Shown here piece by piece: positions 1 to 7,162 of a stretch of DNA of 18,277 nt. The position numbers and the translations under genes are program-made. The stretch is from assembly GCA_034435395.1 (NCBI GenBank), contig DAOTXK010000138.1:1-18277 (forward strand), written 5' to 3'. This DNA is from DAOTXK01 sp034435395. GTDB taxonomy: Bacteria > Chloroflexota > Anaerolineae > Aggregatilineales > Ch27. The notes beneath the pieces were generated by a model. The model had not been told where the DNA came from. It did no database searches and saw nothing but the letters and a program-made list of their open reading frames with translations. Position 1 is the stretch's first letter. Every line of letters begins with the position of its first letter.

Positions 1-2
1 AG

Positions 3-239
3 CTGGAAGAGCCACCAACCTGGATCGTGGTCAACCAGCTGGCCAGCCGCCCCGGTACGGCGGAGCTGTCCCAGAACATCACAGAGGCGTTTGGGCTGGA
101 CATGACGGCCCGACTGCCCCTGTCCCTGGCGCTCCTGCAAATGGGCAGTCAGGGCATCTTCGTGCAACAACACCCGGATGACCCCTGGAGCGTCGGCGTC
201 AGCCAGTTGGCGGACCGCATCCTGGCGATGAGCGTGTAA
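3..239 (+). CDS. C-terminal fragment of a probable MinD/ParA-like P-loop ATPase
   Basis: The open frame enters from the left edge, so the N-terminus and true start are outside the window; 78 residues remain. The fragment begins with a beta-strand-like WIVVNQ, the position where MinD/ParA ATPases have their 'vlN' strand whose Asn contacts the nucleotide base. It then has a short helix, an 'FGLDMTARLPLS' segment resembling the region that leads into the 'P.d..v..a' signature, and a final helix ending in LADRIL, as these ATPases often end. Walker A, the deviant Lys and Walker B would be upstream and cannot be checked. The family call rests on this pattern only. The gene runs convergently towards the glycosidase gene; the 162-bp gap between them shows no clear intrinsic terminator, only a 6-bp inverted repeat (304-309 with 329-334). 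Confidence 0.5.
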   Translation: MEEPPTWIVVNQLASRPGTAELSQNITEAFGLDMTARLPLSLALLQMGSQGIFVQQHPDDPWSVGVSQLADRILAMSV

Positions 240-401
240 GGGTGGACCCGACCGGCAAACGCTTAAGGCGCAGCCGCCTGTAGTCCGCCTGGATTCATCA
301 CAAGACCCCCACCGCACCGCTGGCGATAGGGGTCGGGACGGGTCACCGGGCTGGACGGCGGCACGCGCCCAGTCCGCCGACCATGCGGAGACAGGCCGAT
401 C

Positions 402-1898
402 TCAGCCGGTGATCGGGGCGATGTTCACATCCCCGCTGGCGATCACCAGATCAGCCGCGACCCAGCCGATCACGCCGCCGTAGTTGATCATCAGCCAGCT
501 ACCACCGCCGTTGCGGCCCACCAGCTCCGCCTGCGCCCGCCAGGGGAAGGTGTTTATCACCGCGCCGTGCGTGCCGGGCGCATTACGCATGCGGACGTTG
601 TACTGGGCCACCACGATCAGGCCAGTTGGGGAGCCGCTGCTCGCCGGCGCGCTGGGGGCCGGGGCCGCGCCACCGACGGCTTCGCTTACCGGCACGGCGT
701 TGATGTCCCCGCCTTCGTAGCGGGCATATCGCGCCGCGATCCACCCCTGCCCGCTGCCAAAATCGACCAGCCACCAGGAGCCGTCCCCATTGCGGCCCAG
801 GATCGGATAGCGACCGCCGCCCATCACCTGCGACAGCCGCGCCGCGCTGATCGACGGGGCCTGGCGCACATTCAAGCGCCCCACCGTCGGGATGGCAATC
901 GGTCCGGTCGGAGCCGCCAGAGCAACCGTTCCGCCAGCGGGCGCTGCCGGAGCCGCCCCCCCGCTCTTGTAACCGGCGATCAGTCCCCGCGCCAGGTCGA
1001 GATAAAAACTGCCGTAAGCCTGGCTCGGCTCGATGTGGCTGTTCTCGAAATACTCGTTCCAACTGGTGATGACGATCAGGTGGGGATTGGCCGCCGCCGC
1101 GCCGCTGAAGCTGGCCCGGAGGAAAGCGCCATTATTGCGGGCGGTGGCAAACCCGGCCCCGCCGCGCCCCATGCGGGTGTCATCCCAGCCGGGCATGGCC
1201 GTCGCCGCGAAGTAAGCGCCCGCCTGCTGCGCCCGTTGCGCCCAGGTGGCAGCGGTTTGGGCTGGATTCCCGCTCCAGGCGATGTTATAGAGGTGCAGCC
1301 CGTCGAACGTCGGCAGGTAGTCCAGGGCCGACGCGCCCTCGGCTATCCAGATCGTATCATGGCTCGGATCGACCTGAGCGCGGATGTCGGCCCACTGGGC
1401 CAGGGAGAAGCGTCCCTGATTCCAGAAGAAGATCACCGGTTTGCCCTGGTAGCGAAAATACGCCGGGTGATGAATCCGGTTGGCGATCAGGTCCCGCATG
1501 GTGAGCAGGATGGAATCAAAGGTGCTGTTAAATCCCGCGCCCAGGTCCACGTCCACCGCCACGCGGAACCCCTGCGCCGCCGCCTGATCCATCAGGCTCG
1601 CCAGAATGCTCGAATTGATGCCGCTCTCCGGCCCGTACCAGTCCATCACAAAGGCGTCAATTCCGGCGGACTGCGCCTGGCTGATCTGCCGGGCCATCGC
1701 CCCCCGGTCGGACGAGCTGTACGGCTCCGCCGGATGGTCGACCAGGCGGCCATCGCCCCACGACGCGCCGTCAAACCAGCCGTAATAAAACGCCAGCACC
1801 ACGCGCTCGCCCTGGGCCTCGGCCACGCCTCCCACGCCGGCAATGCCCAGGGTGGACAACAACGCCAATACCAACACCACATATACCCGCTTACGCAT
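402..1898 (-). CDS. Secreted GH99-type glycoside hydrolase with two C-terminal SH3b domains
   Basis: The 498-residue protein starts with a Sec signal peptide: basic MRKR, a hydrophobic stretch to about residue 24, and a likely cut after AEA near 28. Residues 32-310 look like a GH99/GH71-type TIM barrel: AFYYGWF at 36-42, a DAFVMDWYGP strand at 81-90, and ITSWNEYFENSHIEPS at 277-292. The E282-Y-F-E285 pair fits the two glutamates three residues apart that GH99 endo-mannosidases use for catalysis, so an endo-acting attack on alpha-mannoside-containing glycans outside the cell is plausible; the substrate is inferred. Two Ala/Pro-rich linkers (about 311-336 and 407-424) separate two SH3b-like domains (about 337-395 and 427-485). 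Both contain LGRNG/VGRNG, SWW/SWL and GWIAA/GWVAA and end in GD(I/V)N, so they are internal duplicates and probably bind cell wall or glycan. The start follows GAGGGG with 8-nt spacing. Confidence 0.75.
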   Translation of the reverse strand: MRKRVYVVLVLALLSTLGIAGVGGVAEAQGERVVLAFYYGWFDGASWGDGRLVDHPAEPYSSSDRGAMARQISQAQSAGIDAFVMDWYGPESGINSSILASLMDQAAAQGFRVAVDVDLGAGFNSTFDSILLTMRDLIANRIHHPAYFRYQGKPVIFFWNQGRFSLAQWADIRAQVDPSHDTIWIAEGASALDYLPTFDGLHLYNIAWSGNPAQTAATWAQRAQQAGAYFAATAMPGWDDTRMGRGGAGFATARNNGAFLRASFSGAAAANPHLIVITSWNEYFENSHIEPSQAYGSFYLDLARGLIAGYKSGGAAPAAPAGGTVALAAPTGPIAIPTVGRLNVRQAPSISAARLSQVMGGGRYPILGRNGDGSWWLVDFGSGQGWIAARYARYEGGDINAVPVSEAVGGAAPAPSAPASSGSPTGLIVVAQYNVRMRNAPGTHGAVINTFPWRAQAELVGRNGGGSWLMINYGGVIGWVAADLVIASGDVNIAPITG

Positions 1899-1936
1899 GA
1901 CATAAACCCCTCAACTATCGGCCAACAATACCAACA

Positions 1937-1990
1937 GCGTAAGACGGGCGGACAAACGCCTCAATAGGACAATTGTCCGCCCCCTTACGC
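1937..1990. repeat. 54-bp imperfect palindrome upstream of the glycosidase gene
   Basis: The left arm (1937-1955) and right arm (1973-1990) pair as GCGTAAG plus GGGCGGACAA with its complement, separated only by a 2-versus-1-nt bulge, around a 17-nt loop. The right arm also overlaps a perfect 12-bp palindrome, GGACAATTGTCC (1967-1978), so the GGACAA half-site occurs three times. It lies 38 bp upstream of the glycosidase start and about 60 bp past the SIS-gene stop. No T-run follows on either strand, so it is a poor intrinsic terminator. An operator, an attenuator-like RNA hairpin or a REP-like repeat are the options. Confidence 0.7.
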
Positions 1991-2051
1991 GGCAGTTAGC
2001 CTCCGGCTGCACGTCTGTGGTTGCAGAATGGGTTGTTGGAGAGTCAGATGG

Positions 2052-3095
2052 TCAGCGGGTGATGGTCACCTTGTGCAGGGTGCGGGGATGGTCCACGTCG
2101 TACCCCTTGGCCAGGCTCAGGCCAAAGGCCAGCAACTGGCCGGGGATCACGGCCACGATCGGCGACAGCCACTCCGGGATTTCCGGTATCATCAACCGGG
2201 TATGCGCCAGTTGCAGCGCTTCCTCGCTGTTCCCGATCACGATCAACTCGGCCCGCCGCTCCCGCAGGTCACGGAGAAGCTCGACCATATCCTCCAGCAC
2301 CACGCCCGCCGGCGCGATTGCCAGCACGGGGAATCCTTCCTCCACCTGGGCGATGGGGCCGTGCCGGAAGTCTGCCGAACTATACGGCGTGGCCACGATG
2401 TAGGTCAATTCCTTCAGTTTGAGGGCCGTTTCAAAGGCCGTGGCGTAGTTGAAGCCGCGCCCCAGCGTGACGCAGTACGTCATGTAACGATAGCGCTCCG
2501 CCTGGGCGGGTACCCCGGCGCTCAGCGCCAGGGTGTGGGCCACCCAATCCGGCAGGCGGGACAGTTGCTCGCTGAGCCGCGAATCCCCGGCCAGATGCGC
2601 CGCCAGCAGGGCCATCACGGCCAGCTGGGCGGTGAAGGTTTTGGTCGCCGCCAGGCTGCGCTCGTCCCCGGCGTGCAGCGGGATGACGTACTCGGCGGTC
2701 CGGGCCAGCAATGACTGGGGATCATTGGTCACGCCCAGCGTGATCGCGCCCTGCTCCCGCGCCCGCCGCACGACCTCGCACACATCCTGGCCCTGCCCGC
2801 TCTGCGAGATGCCAATGACCAGCGCCCCGCCAACCTTCGGCAGGCGACCGTAATAGGTGGTGATCGACGGCGCGGCCAGCGCGACCGGCAACCCCGCCAG
2901 CGCGCCCAGGACGTATTTGCCATAGACCGCCGCGTTATCGGATGAGCCGCGCGCCGCGATCAGGGCAAAAGGCGGCCCGGCCTCGCGGATAAGCGCCGCC
3001 AGGCGGGCCACTGTTTCGCTCTCCTGGGTGATCAGGCGAGTCAGCGCGTCCGGTTGCTGGTAAATCTCTTGCTCCAACAGGGTATCCGTGGTCAT
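2052..3095 (-). CDS. SIS-domain sugar-phosphate isomerase/deaminase related to the GlmS C-terminal half
   Basis: The 347-residue protein has two tandem SIS domains and no glutaminase domain. It matches the isomerase half of GlmS: REI-like QEIYQQPDAL at 9-18, ARGSSDN at 48-54, GISQSGQGQDV at 95-105, ATKTFTAQ at 150-157, ETALKLKE at 222-229, FRHGP at 243-247 (GlmS has a similar HGP) and a C-terminal GYDVDHPRTLHKVT that matches the GlmS C-tail. Proteins of this build include glucosamine-6-phosphate deaminase of the NagB-II type and AgaS/FrlB-like ketose/aldose deglycases. Without glutaminase it cannot use glutamine as an ammonia donor, so catabolic amino-sugar deamination is more likely than synthesis. 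The start has GGGGAAGGGG upstream and lies 9 bp after the stop of the small membrane gene, which suggests co-transcription. Pairing with the glycosidase could mean glycan scavenging, but this is inference. Confidence 0.75.
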   Translation of the reverse strand: MTTDTLLEQEIYQQPDALTRLITQESETVARLAALIREAGPPFALIAARGSSDNAAVYGKYVLGALAGLPVALAAPSITTYYGRLPKVGGALVIGISQSGQGQDVCEVVRRAREQGAITLGVTNDPQSLLARTAEYVIPLHAGDERSLAATKTFTAQLAVMALLAAHLAGDSRLSEQLSRLPDWVAHTLALSAGVPAQAERYRYMTYCVTLGRGFNYATAFETALKLKELTYIVATPYSSADFRHGPIAQVEEGFPVLAIAPAGVVLEDMVELLRDLRERRAELIVIGNSEEALQLAHTRLMIPEIPEWLSPIVAVIPGQLLAFGLSLAKGYDVDHPRTLHKVTITR

Positions 3096-3104
3096 CCCCT
3101 TCCC

Positions 3105-3461
3105 CTATTCATCACGCCGGGCGTTTTCCTCCTGCTGCGCCCGCCACAGCGTTTCCAGTTCGCTGATCGCCTCGTCATCACGCTCCTGCCCCAGCCGTTC
3201 CGCCCGGCTGGAGAAGCCGCGCTTGGCCTTCTGGCGGCCTGTCACGGATCGCCCATCGTCTGGGGCCGCGCTGTGGATGAACCAGGGGATGACCGCCGTC
3301 AACAGTCCGGCGATGAAGGGCAGGAAAAAGACCAGCCCGATCAGGGGAGCCGCGTATGGCGGCACCAACGGGCCTACCTGGTTGGCCGCGACCGCGCCCA
3401 GGATGGACATGGCAATCAGCCAGAGCACGACGACTCGCCAGCTTCGCGCCAGTCGAGACAT
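3105..3461 (-). CDS. Small two-helix membrane protein, paralog 1 (most divergent)
   Basis: The 118-residue protein has two predicted membrane helices (about 9-28 and 38-61) and a cytoplasmic-looking charged tail. The tail, from KAKRG at 78-82 through ERDDEAISELETLWRAQQ at 93-110, is the shared mark of the tandem family here: a basic KAKR patch, then an amphipathic acidic helix with ELETL. It is the last of four family members in transcription order and precedes the SIS gene by 9 bp. The start has GAGGTAG upstream. I recognise no family with a known function; the topology resembles many uncharacterised 2TM proteins. Its tail is less conserved (RLGQERDDEAISELETLW) than that of the other three. 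Confidence 0.7.
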   Translation of the reverse strand: MSRLARSWRVVVLWLIAMSILGAVAANQVGPLVPPYAAPLIGLVFFLPFIAGLLTAVIPWFIHSAAPDDGRSVTGRQKAKRGFSSRAERLGQERDDEAISELETLWRAQQEENARRDE

Positions 3462-3501
3462 GGGCTACCTCGCCCCTTTCACCTCACACCCCCTCAGCGG
3501 A

Positions 3502-3849
3502 CTACCGCTCCGGATAGTCCTGTTCGCGGGCCAGCAGCAGCGTCTCCAGCTCGACGATCTCGTCCGCGTTCAGGTCGTCGATCAGCCGGGCCACGCGGCT
3601 AGACTGGCGGCGTTTGGCCTTGCCTGATTCGCGCCTGGATTCTGCCCCGGCTCCCCGCTGTATCTGGCCGACGGCTTCCCACCCCGCCACTGTGGCCCCC
3701 ACCCCGATCGCGGCCATCAGCACGACGAAAATCGCCGCCCCCAACGCATCCGGCTCCGCCGCGATCATAAACACGGTCGACAGGATGGTCACCGCCACCC
3801 AAACGACCATCGTGGTAATCGCCGCCCAGAATGGCGTTTGTTCAAGCAT
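3502..3849 (-). CDS. Small two-helix membrane protein, paralog 2
   Basis: The 115-residue protein has helices at about 9-31 and 35-58, a linker, then KAKRRQSSRVARLIDDL (77-93) and NADEIVELETLL (94-105), which closely matches paralogs 3 and 4. The ATG follows GGGAGGGA with good spacing. The gene sits 40 bp upstream of paralog 1 and 50 bp downstream of paralog 3, in the same direction. The conserved part is the tail, not the membrane segments, which suggests that the tail carries the function (for example binding a partner or the membrane surface) and that the helices are an anchor. Function unknown. Confidence 0.75.
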   Translation of the reverse strand: MLEQTPFWAAITTMVVWVAVTILSTVFMIAAEPDALGAAIFVVLMAAIGVGATVAGWEAVGQIQRGAGAESRRESGKAKRRQSSRVARLIDDLNADEIVELETLLLAREQDYPER

Positions 3850-3899
3850 GGTTCCCTCCCAACCCTCTGATCAGCGCACGCCGCGCAGCCCTCAGGCGG

Positions 3900-4265
3900 T
3901 CAGCGCTGCGGGTAGACCTGTTCATCGTCGCGGGCCGTCAGCAGCGTCTCCAGCTCGACGATCTCGTCCGCGTCCAGTTCCTCGATCAGGTCCGCGACCC
4001 GCCCCGACTCCCGACGCTTGGCCTTGCCAGCACGGCCGGCAACCGACGGGTCCCCGGTCATCATCTGACCTGCCCCTCCCCAGATGCGTGAGGTCGAGTA
4101 TCCCGCCGCGCCGACCAAAGACAGCACGATCACCGCCACCATCGCCAACCCCTCAAGGGGGATATCCCTGCCAACAATGGCCAGGGCAGCCGTGATCGCC
4201 ATCAGGATCACCGTCAGCGCCGTCCAGACGACCACCGTCGCCCACAATCTATCCCGGTCATGCAT
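3900..4265 (-). CDS. Small two-helix membrane protein, paralog 3
   Basis: I choose the ATG at 4265 (121 residues, starting MHDRDRLWATVV) because a strong SD, GAGGGAGGAG, lies about 4-5 nt upstream of it, and because the start at 4292 in the same frame would overlap the preceding gene's stop. Helices are at about 9-31 and 36-56, followed by STSRIWGGAG, then KAKRRESGRVADLIEEL and DADEIVELETLLTARDD. The N-terminal RDRLWATVV is shared with the broken paralog 4, so these two are the closest pair and probably the most recent duplication. Confidence 0.75.
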   Translation of the reverse strand: MHDRDRLWATVVVWTALTVILMAITAALAIVGRDIPLEGLAMVAVIVLSLVGAAGYSTSRIWGGAGQMMTGDPSVAGRAGKAKRRESGRVADLIEELDADEIVELETLLTARDDEQVYPQR

Positions 4266-4282
4266 GCCGCTCCTCCCTCGAT

Positions 4283-4638
4283 CTAACGACAAACATCCTC
4301 GTCGCGGGCCGCCAGCAACGTCTCCAGTTCGACGATTTCGTCCTCGTTCAGGTCTTCCAGCAGCCGCCCGATCCGGCTCCGGCCAACCCGCTTCGTTTTC
4401 CAGGTCTGCCGATCGGTTTCCGGCGAAAAGACGACCCCGCCCCGCGCCTTATCCCATAGGTGGAAATGCCCGCCGCCAGCGAGCAGACCAGCGCCATAGC
4501 GAACACCACATCAGCGGACAGGCTGGATGCTCGGCTGCCGTCAAATACCACCAGCACTCCCATGATCACCATATAGGCCACCCAGATGACCACCGTGGCC
4601 CATAGCCGGTCACGCTCACGCCTGGATGCATCCTCCAG
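4283..4638 (-). pseudogene. Small two-helix membrane protein, paralog 4, split by a frameshift
   Basis: One frame encodes RERDRLWATVVIWVAYM, two membrane helices and STYGIRRGAG, then runs into unrelated sequence and stops at 4348. The family tail is intact in another frame: KTKRVGRSRIGRLLEDL and NEDEIVELETLLAARDE, ending at a TAG at 4283-4285. One extra base near the two C4 runs at 4435-4443 (G runs on the coding strand) would join the two parts into a normal family member of about 118 residues. So this is a one-base deletion, a sequence error in a G-rich run, or a programmed -1 shift. The start is also unclear: no in-frame ATG lies near the SD. A CTG at 4638 with GGGGG 7 nt upstream is possible, while the ATG next to GGAGG (4628-4630) is out of frame. 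The two defects together favour decay. Confidence 0.65.
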
Positions 4639-4690
4639 AATGAAACCCCCGAAGCTGGGACGGCATCCTGCCTGGCTGACTGCCCCGTCT

Positions 4691-4720
4691 ATTCTAATTG
4701 ATGAATCGCCGCCGCCACAA
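4691..4720 (-). promoter_or_regulatory. Candidate sigma-70-type promoter for the small-membrane-protein/SIS gene run
   Basis: On the minus strand a TTGTGG (-35, at 4715-4720) and a TAGAAT (-10, at 4691-4696) are separated by 18 bp, about 50 bp before the first family gene. It is the only A/T-richer spot in this divergent intergenic region pointing that way. Prediction by eye only. Confidence 0.35.
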
Positions 4721-4773
4721 CCGGTTATTCCCCGCCCCTGGTGCCGCCCCGACACCACCGATACTGGCGCGCT

Positions 4774-4802
4774 TTTCCCCGGATCGCGTCCGCTGCTACA
4801 AT
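4774..4802 (+). promoter_or_regulatory. Weak candidate promoter for the TPR/lipid-kinase gene pair
   Basis: A good -10-like TACAAT (4797-4802) lies about 45 bp before the GTG start at 4848. The matching -35 (around TTTCCC at 4774-4779) is poor. Confidence 0.25.
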
Positions 4803-4847
4803 ATACGCACAGACTGAGGGTCGGGTTGCAAGCCAAGGACGGCCCCG

Positions 4848-5777
4848 GTGTTTGCATCTGACGACGATTTACTCCAGGAAGCCCATCGCCTGCTCCGGGC
4901 CGGGGATAAGGACCGGGCGCTGGCCCTTGCCAAGGCAGTCCTGGTCGAGGACCGGTCCAATGTGAATGCCTGGCTGGTGGCGGCCCTGGCCGCCCCTGAC
5001 CACGATGAGGCGCGCGTCGCCCTCCAGGTCGTGCTCAAGTTGCAGCCCGATCACGCCCAGGCCCGCGCCCTGCTGGCCCGTCTGGATGCTGCCGCGCCGT
5101 CTTCCGCCCCCTCGGCCAGCGCCACCCAGGATGATGCCATAGCCGGGCGGCGGCCCGCCCCCCGCGTAAATGAAAAACGTTCGCGGCGGAGCGGCTGCAT
5201 CGGGCGGCGGAACCTGGTCACCCTCGCCATCATTGGGCTGAGCCTGGCCGTCATCAGCGGGGGTGCGATGGCCTTCATCTGGAGCCTGACCGGCAACCCG
5301 GCGCTCGAACAGATCGACCAGAATCTGCCGGTATTGGGTCGCCCGTATCCGACGGCCCGTCCCCACGAGGCCGGGGATGGGGCCAGACCTATCGCCCATG
5401 ACAGCCAGATCAGGGACTCCATCAACGACGGCGAGGTCCAGCGGTTCCGCTTCCAGGGCCGCCACGGCACAGAGGTCTTCATCGGCCTGGGCCTGATAGC
5501 CGTCCCCAGCGACGCGGACACCACCGGAGCCATGGAGCTGTTTGATCCGGACGGCTACCGCGTTGTCCGCAGCGCCCCGGACGCCGCCGACTTCGACCTG
5601 CCCGCCCTGCCCGTGCTGGATACCGGCAACGTCTCGATCATCCAGACGACGCTGGACCGGGACGGTCTATGGGAACTGCGCCTGATCGGGCGCGCCGGCC
5701 GGAGCGCGGGCGCTTACTTCCTGTTGATGCAGTGTTATCCGGAAGACGGCTGTCGCCCGCCGCTGCGCTCGCCCTGA
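4848..5777 (+). CDS. Single-pass membrane protein: N-terminal TPR-like domain, C-terminal external beta domain
   Basis: The protein has 309 residues from a GTG start; AAGGA lies upstream at a rather long distance. Residues 4-82 form two or three TPR-like helical pairs (LLQEAHRLLRAGDKDRALALAKAV, then ARVALQVVLKLQPDHAQARALLARL), a layout common in N-terminal domains of membrane proteins. A Ser/Ala-rich linker and a basic stretch (KRSRRSGCIGRR, about 110-121) lead into one membrane helix (about 123-145). By the positive-inside rule the TPR part is cytoplasmic and the rest outside. Residues 178-295 are beta-rich with DSINDGEVQRFRF, MELFDPDGYRV and DGLWELRLIG, resembling PPC-type bacterial domains. 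C296 and C302 could form a disulfide. Function unknown; it lies 39 bp upstream of the lipid kinase gene and is probably co-transcribed with it. Confidence 0.75.
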   Translation: MFASDDDLLQEAHRLLRAGDKDRALALAKAVLVEDRSNVNAWLVAALAAPDHDEARVALQVVLKLQPDHAQARALLARLDAAAPSSAPSASATQDDAIAGRRPAPRVNEKRSRRSGCIGRRNLVTLAIIGLSLAVISGGAMAFIWSLTGNPALEQIDQNLPVLGRPYPTARPHEAGDGARPIAHDSQIRDSINDGEVQRFRFQGRHGTEVFIGLGLIAVPSDADTTGAMELFDPDGYRVVRSAPDAADFDLPALPVLDTGNVSIIQTTLDRDGLWELRLIGRAGRSAGAYFLLMQCYPEDGCRPPLRSP

Positions 5778-5816
5778 GGGTATGGCGTACCGGCTCTCGC
5801 CAAAGGAGGTCGTCAC

Positions 5817-6734
5817 TTGGCCACACTGATCATCCTGAATCCGCATGCCGGGGGCGGACGCGCGGGCCGGCTCTGGAACCGGCTGGAGCCGCTGCTGTGG
5901 CAGGTCCTGGGCGATCTGGTCATCGCCGTCACCCAACACCCGGAGGAAGTCGCCGCGCATCTGGGCGAGGCCGTCAACCTGGGCCTGGAACGGGTGATCG
6001 TCGTCGGCGGGGATGGCACCAATCACGTCATGGTCAACGCCCTGGCCGAGCTGGCCAGGAGCCACCCAGGCGCACCACTCCCGGCTTTCGGGACGCTGCC
6101 CGTCGGCACCGGGCGTGACTGGGCGCGGACTGTAGGGATTCCCCTGCGGGCGGAAGAAGCCGTTCGCTGGCTGGCGACGGCCCAGGCCGCGCCGGTGGAT
6201 GTGGGCCGCCTGACCAGCGGCTCGGCCACGGTCTATTTCTTGAATGTCGCCAGCGCCGGGATCAGCGGCGAGATTGATGCGCACGTCAACGCCATCCAGC
6301 GCCGCCGTCCCTGGACTTTCCTGACCCAGACGGTGCGGGCGCTGATGAGCTACGCCCCCAGACCGCTTCGGGTGTATCTGGACGGCCAACCCTGGTACGA
6401 GGGGACGGCCTTCGTGGTGGCCGTGGCCAACGGCCGCAACTTCGGCCACGGCATGTTGATCGCGCCGGAGGCGGCCATTAACGACGGCCTGTTTGACGTG
6501 ATACTGGCGGAAGGAATGGCCCGGACCACCGCCTTAAGGGCGCTGCCGTCGCTCTACAACGGCACACACCTGCGCCGCGCCGATGTGCATCATGCCCGCG
6601 CCGCCGAGGTGCGCATCGAACCGGACGAGGGCACGCTCGACCTGGACCTGGACGGCGAGTACGACACCGGACAGACCCTGGAGTTCGCCATCGAGCCGGG
6701 CCTGCTGCCCATGCTCCAGCACCCGGCTCCTTAA
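5817..6734 (+). CDS. Diacylglycerol-kinase-family lipid kinase (YegS/DgkB-like)
   Basis: The 305-residue protein begins at a TTG with a near-perfect SD, AAAGGAGGT, 6 nt upstream. It shows the whole family set: NPHAGGGRAGRLW at 8-20, the nucleotide-binding GGDGT at 64-68, LPVGTGRDWAR at 94-104 (usually LPxGTxNDxAR; here N is R), NVASAGISGEI at 143-153, NFGHGMLIAPEAAINDGLFDV at 208-228, and DGEYD at 279-283, the DGE part of which helps hold metal. These enzymes phosphorylate diacylglycerol or related lipids with ATP at the membrane. Length is normal. The exact lipid substrate cannot be read from sequence. Its stop overlaps the convergent response regulator gene by 4 bp (TTAA). Confidence 0.88.
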   Translation: MATLIILNPHAGGGRAGRLWNRLEPLLWQVLGDLVIAVTQHPEEVAAHLGEAVNLGLERVIVVGGDGTNHVMVNALAELARSHPGAPLPAFGTLPVGTGRDWARTVGIPLRAEEAVRWLATAQAAPVDVGRLTSGSATVYFLNVASAGISGEIDAHVNAIQRRRPWTFLTQTVRALMSYAPRPLRVYLDGQPWYEGTAFVVAVANGRNFGHGMLIAPEAAINDGLFDVILAEGMARTTALRALPSLYNGTHLRRADVHHARAAEVRIEPDEGTLDLDLDGEYDTGQTLEFAIEPGLLPMLQHPAP

Positions 6735-7156
6735 CACAGGTATGGGCGGCAGCCGTACTGATCGATCAACACATGGCAGAGCTGCGGGCGGCTGTCCGGC
6801 AGTCCCTTGAGCCGCTGATACAGGTCCATGAACCCGTGTGGCTTGACGAGGAAAACATCACAGCCGCTGTCAAAGGCGCGGGCGATCATGGCTGGCTCAT
6901 CCCACATCGACGCCACCAGCAACAGCGCTTCCGGCAGCAAGTCCCGCAACTGCGCGATCAGGTCCAGGCCGGAGATATCCGGCAGTTGAATATCGGTGGC
7001 TACCAGGGTGAGCTGGGGCGTCTCGCGGGCGATGCGCAGCGCCTCTTCGCCGGTAGAGGCCCCCTGCACCTCAAAACCGGCCAGCGTAATCAGGCGCACC
7101 AGAAAGTCCTGGTTGGCAGGTTCGTCCTCGATCACCAGGGCGCATAACGCTGCCAT
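6731..7156 (-). CDS. Stand-alone response-regulator receiver protein (second of two)
   Basis: The 141-residue protein is a single CheY-like receiver with no output domain: acidic pair E10-D11, phospho-acceptor D55 in VATDIQLPD, S83 in VASM (switch Ser/Thr position) and K105 in LVKP. A 25-residue tail after the receiver (SRPQLCHVLIDQYGCRPYLC) has no known domain and carries three Cys residues. It starts 6 bp after the stop of the other receiver gene and belongs to the kinase operon. A protein of this type would act by protein contact or as a phosphate sink rather than by binding DNA. Confidence 0.85.
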   Translation of the reverse strand: MAALCALVIEDEPANQDFLVRLITLAGFEVQGASTGEEALRIARETPQLTLVATDIQLPDISGLDLIAQLRDLLPEALLLVASMWDEPAMIARAFDSGCDVFLVKPHGFMDLYQRLKGLPDSRPQLCHVLIDQYGCRPYLC

Positions 7157-7162
7157 AGGCTC

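Noticed and set aside
304..334. GACCCC/GGGGTC inverted repeat between the ATPase fragment and the glycosidase
   Set aside because: Arms are 6 bp with a 19-nt loop and no T-run, so I do not call it a terminator.
1866..1936. 11-bp direct repeat CAATACCAACA (1866-1876 and 1926-1936)
   Set aside because: One copy is inside the signal-peptide codons of the glycosidase gene; two short copies 60 bp apart are likely chance.
567..1967. 466-codon plus-strand open frame
   Set aside because: Antisense shadow of the GH99-type gene; Arg/Pro/His-rich, no SD and no recognisable domain.
4639..4857. N-terminal extension of the broken paralog-4 frame (to 4857)
   Set aside because: It would overlap the GTG start of the divergent TPR gene and cover the candidate promoter; the extension has no similarity to the other paralogs.
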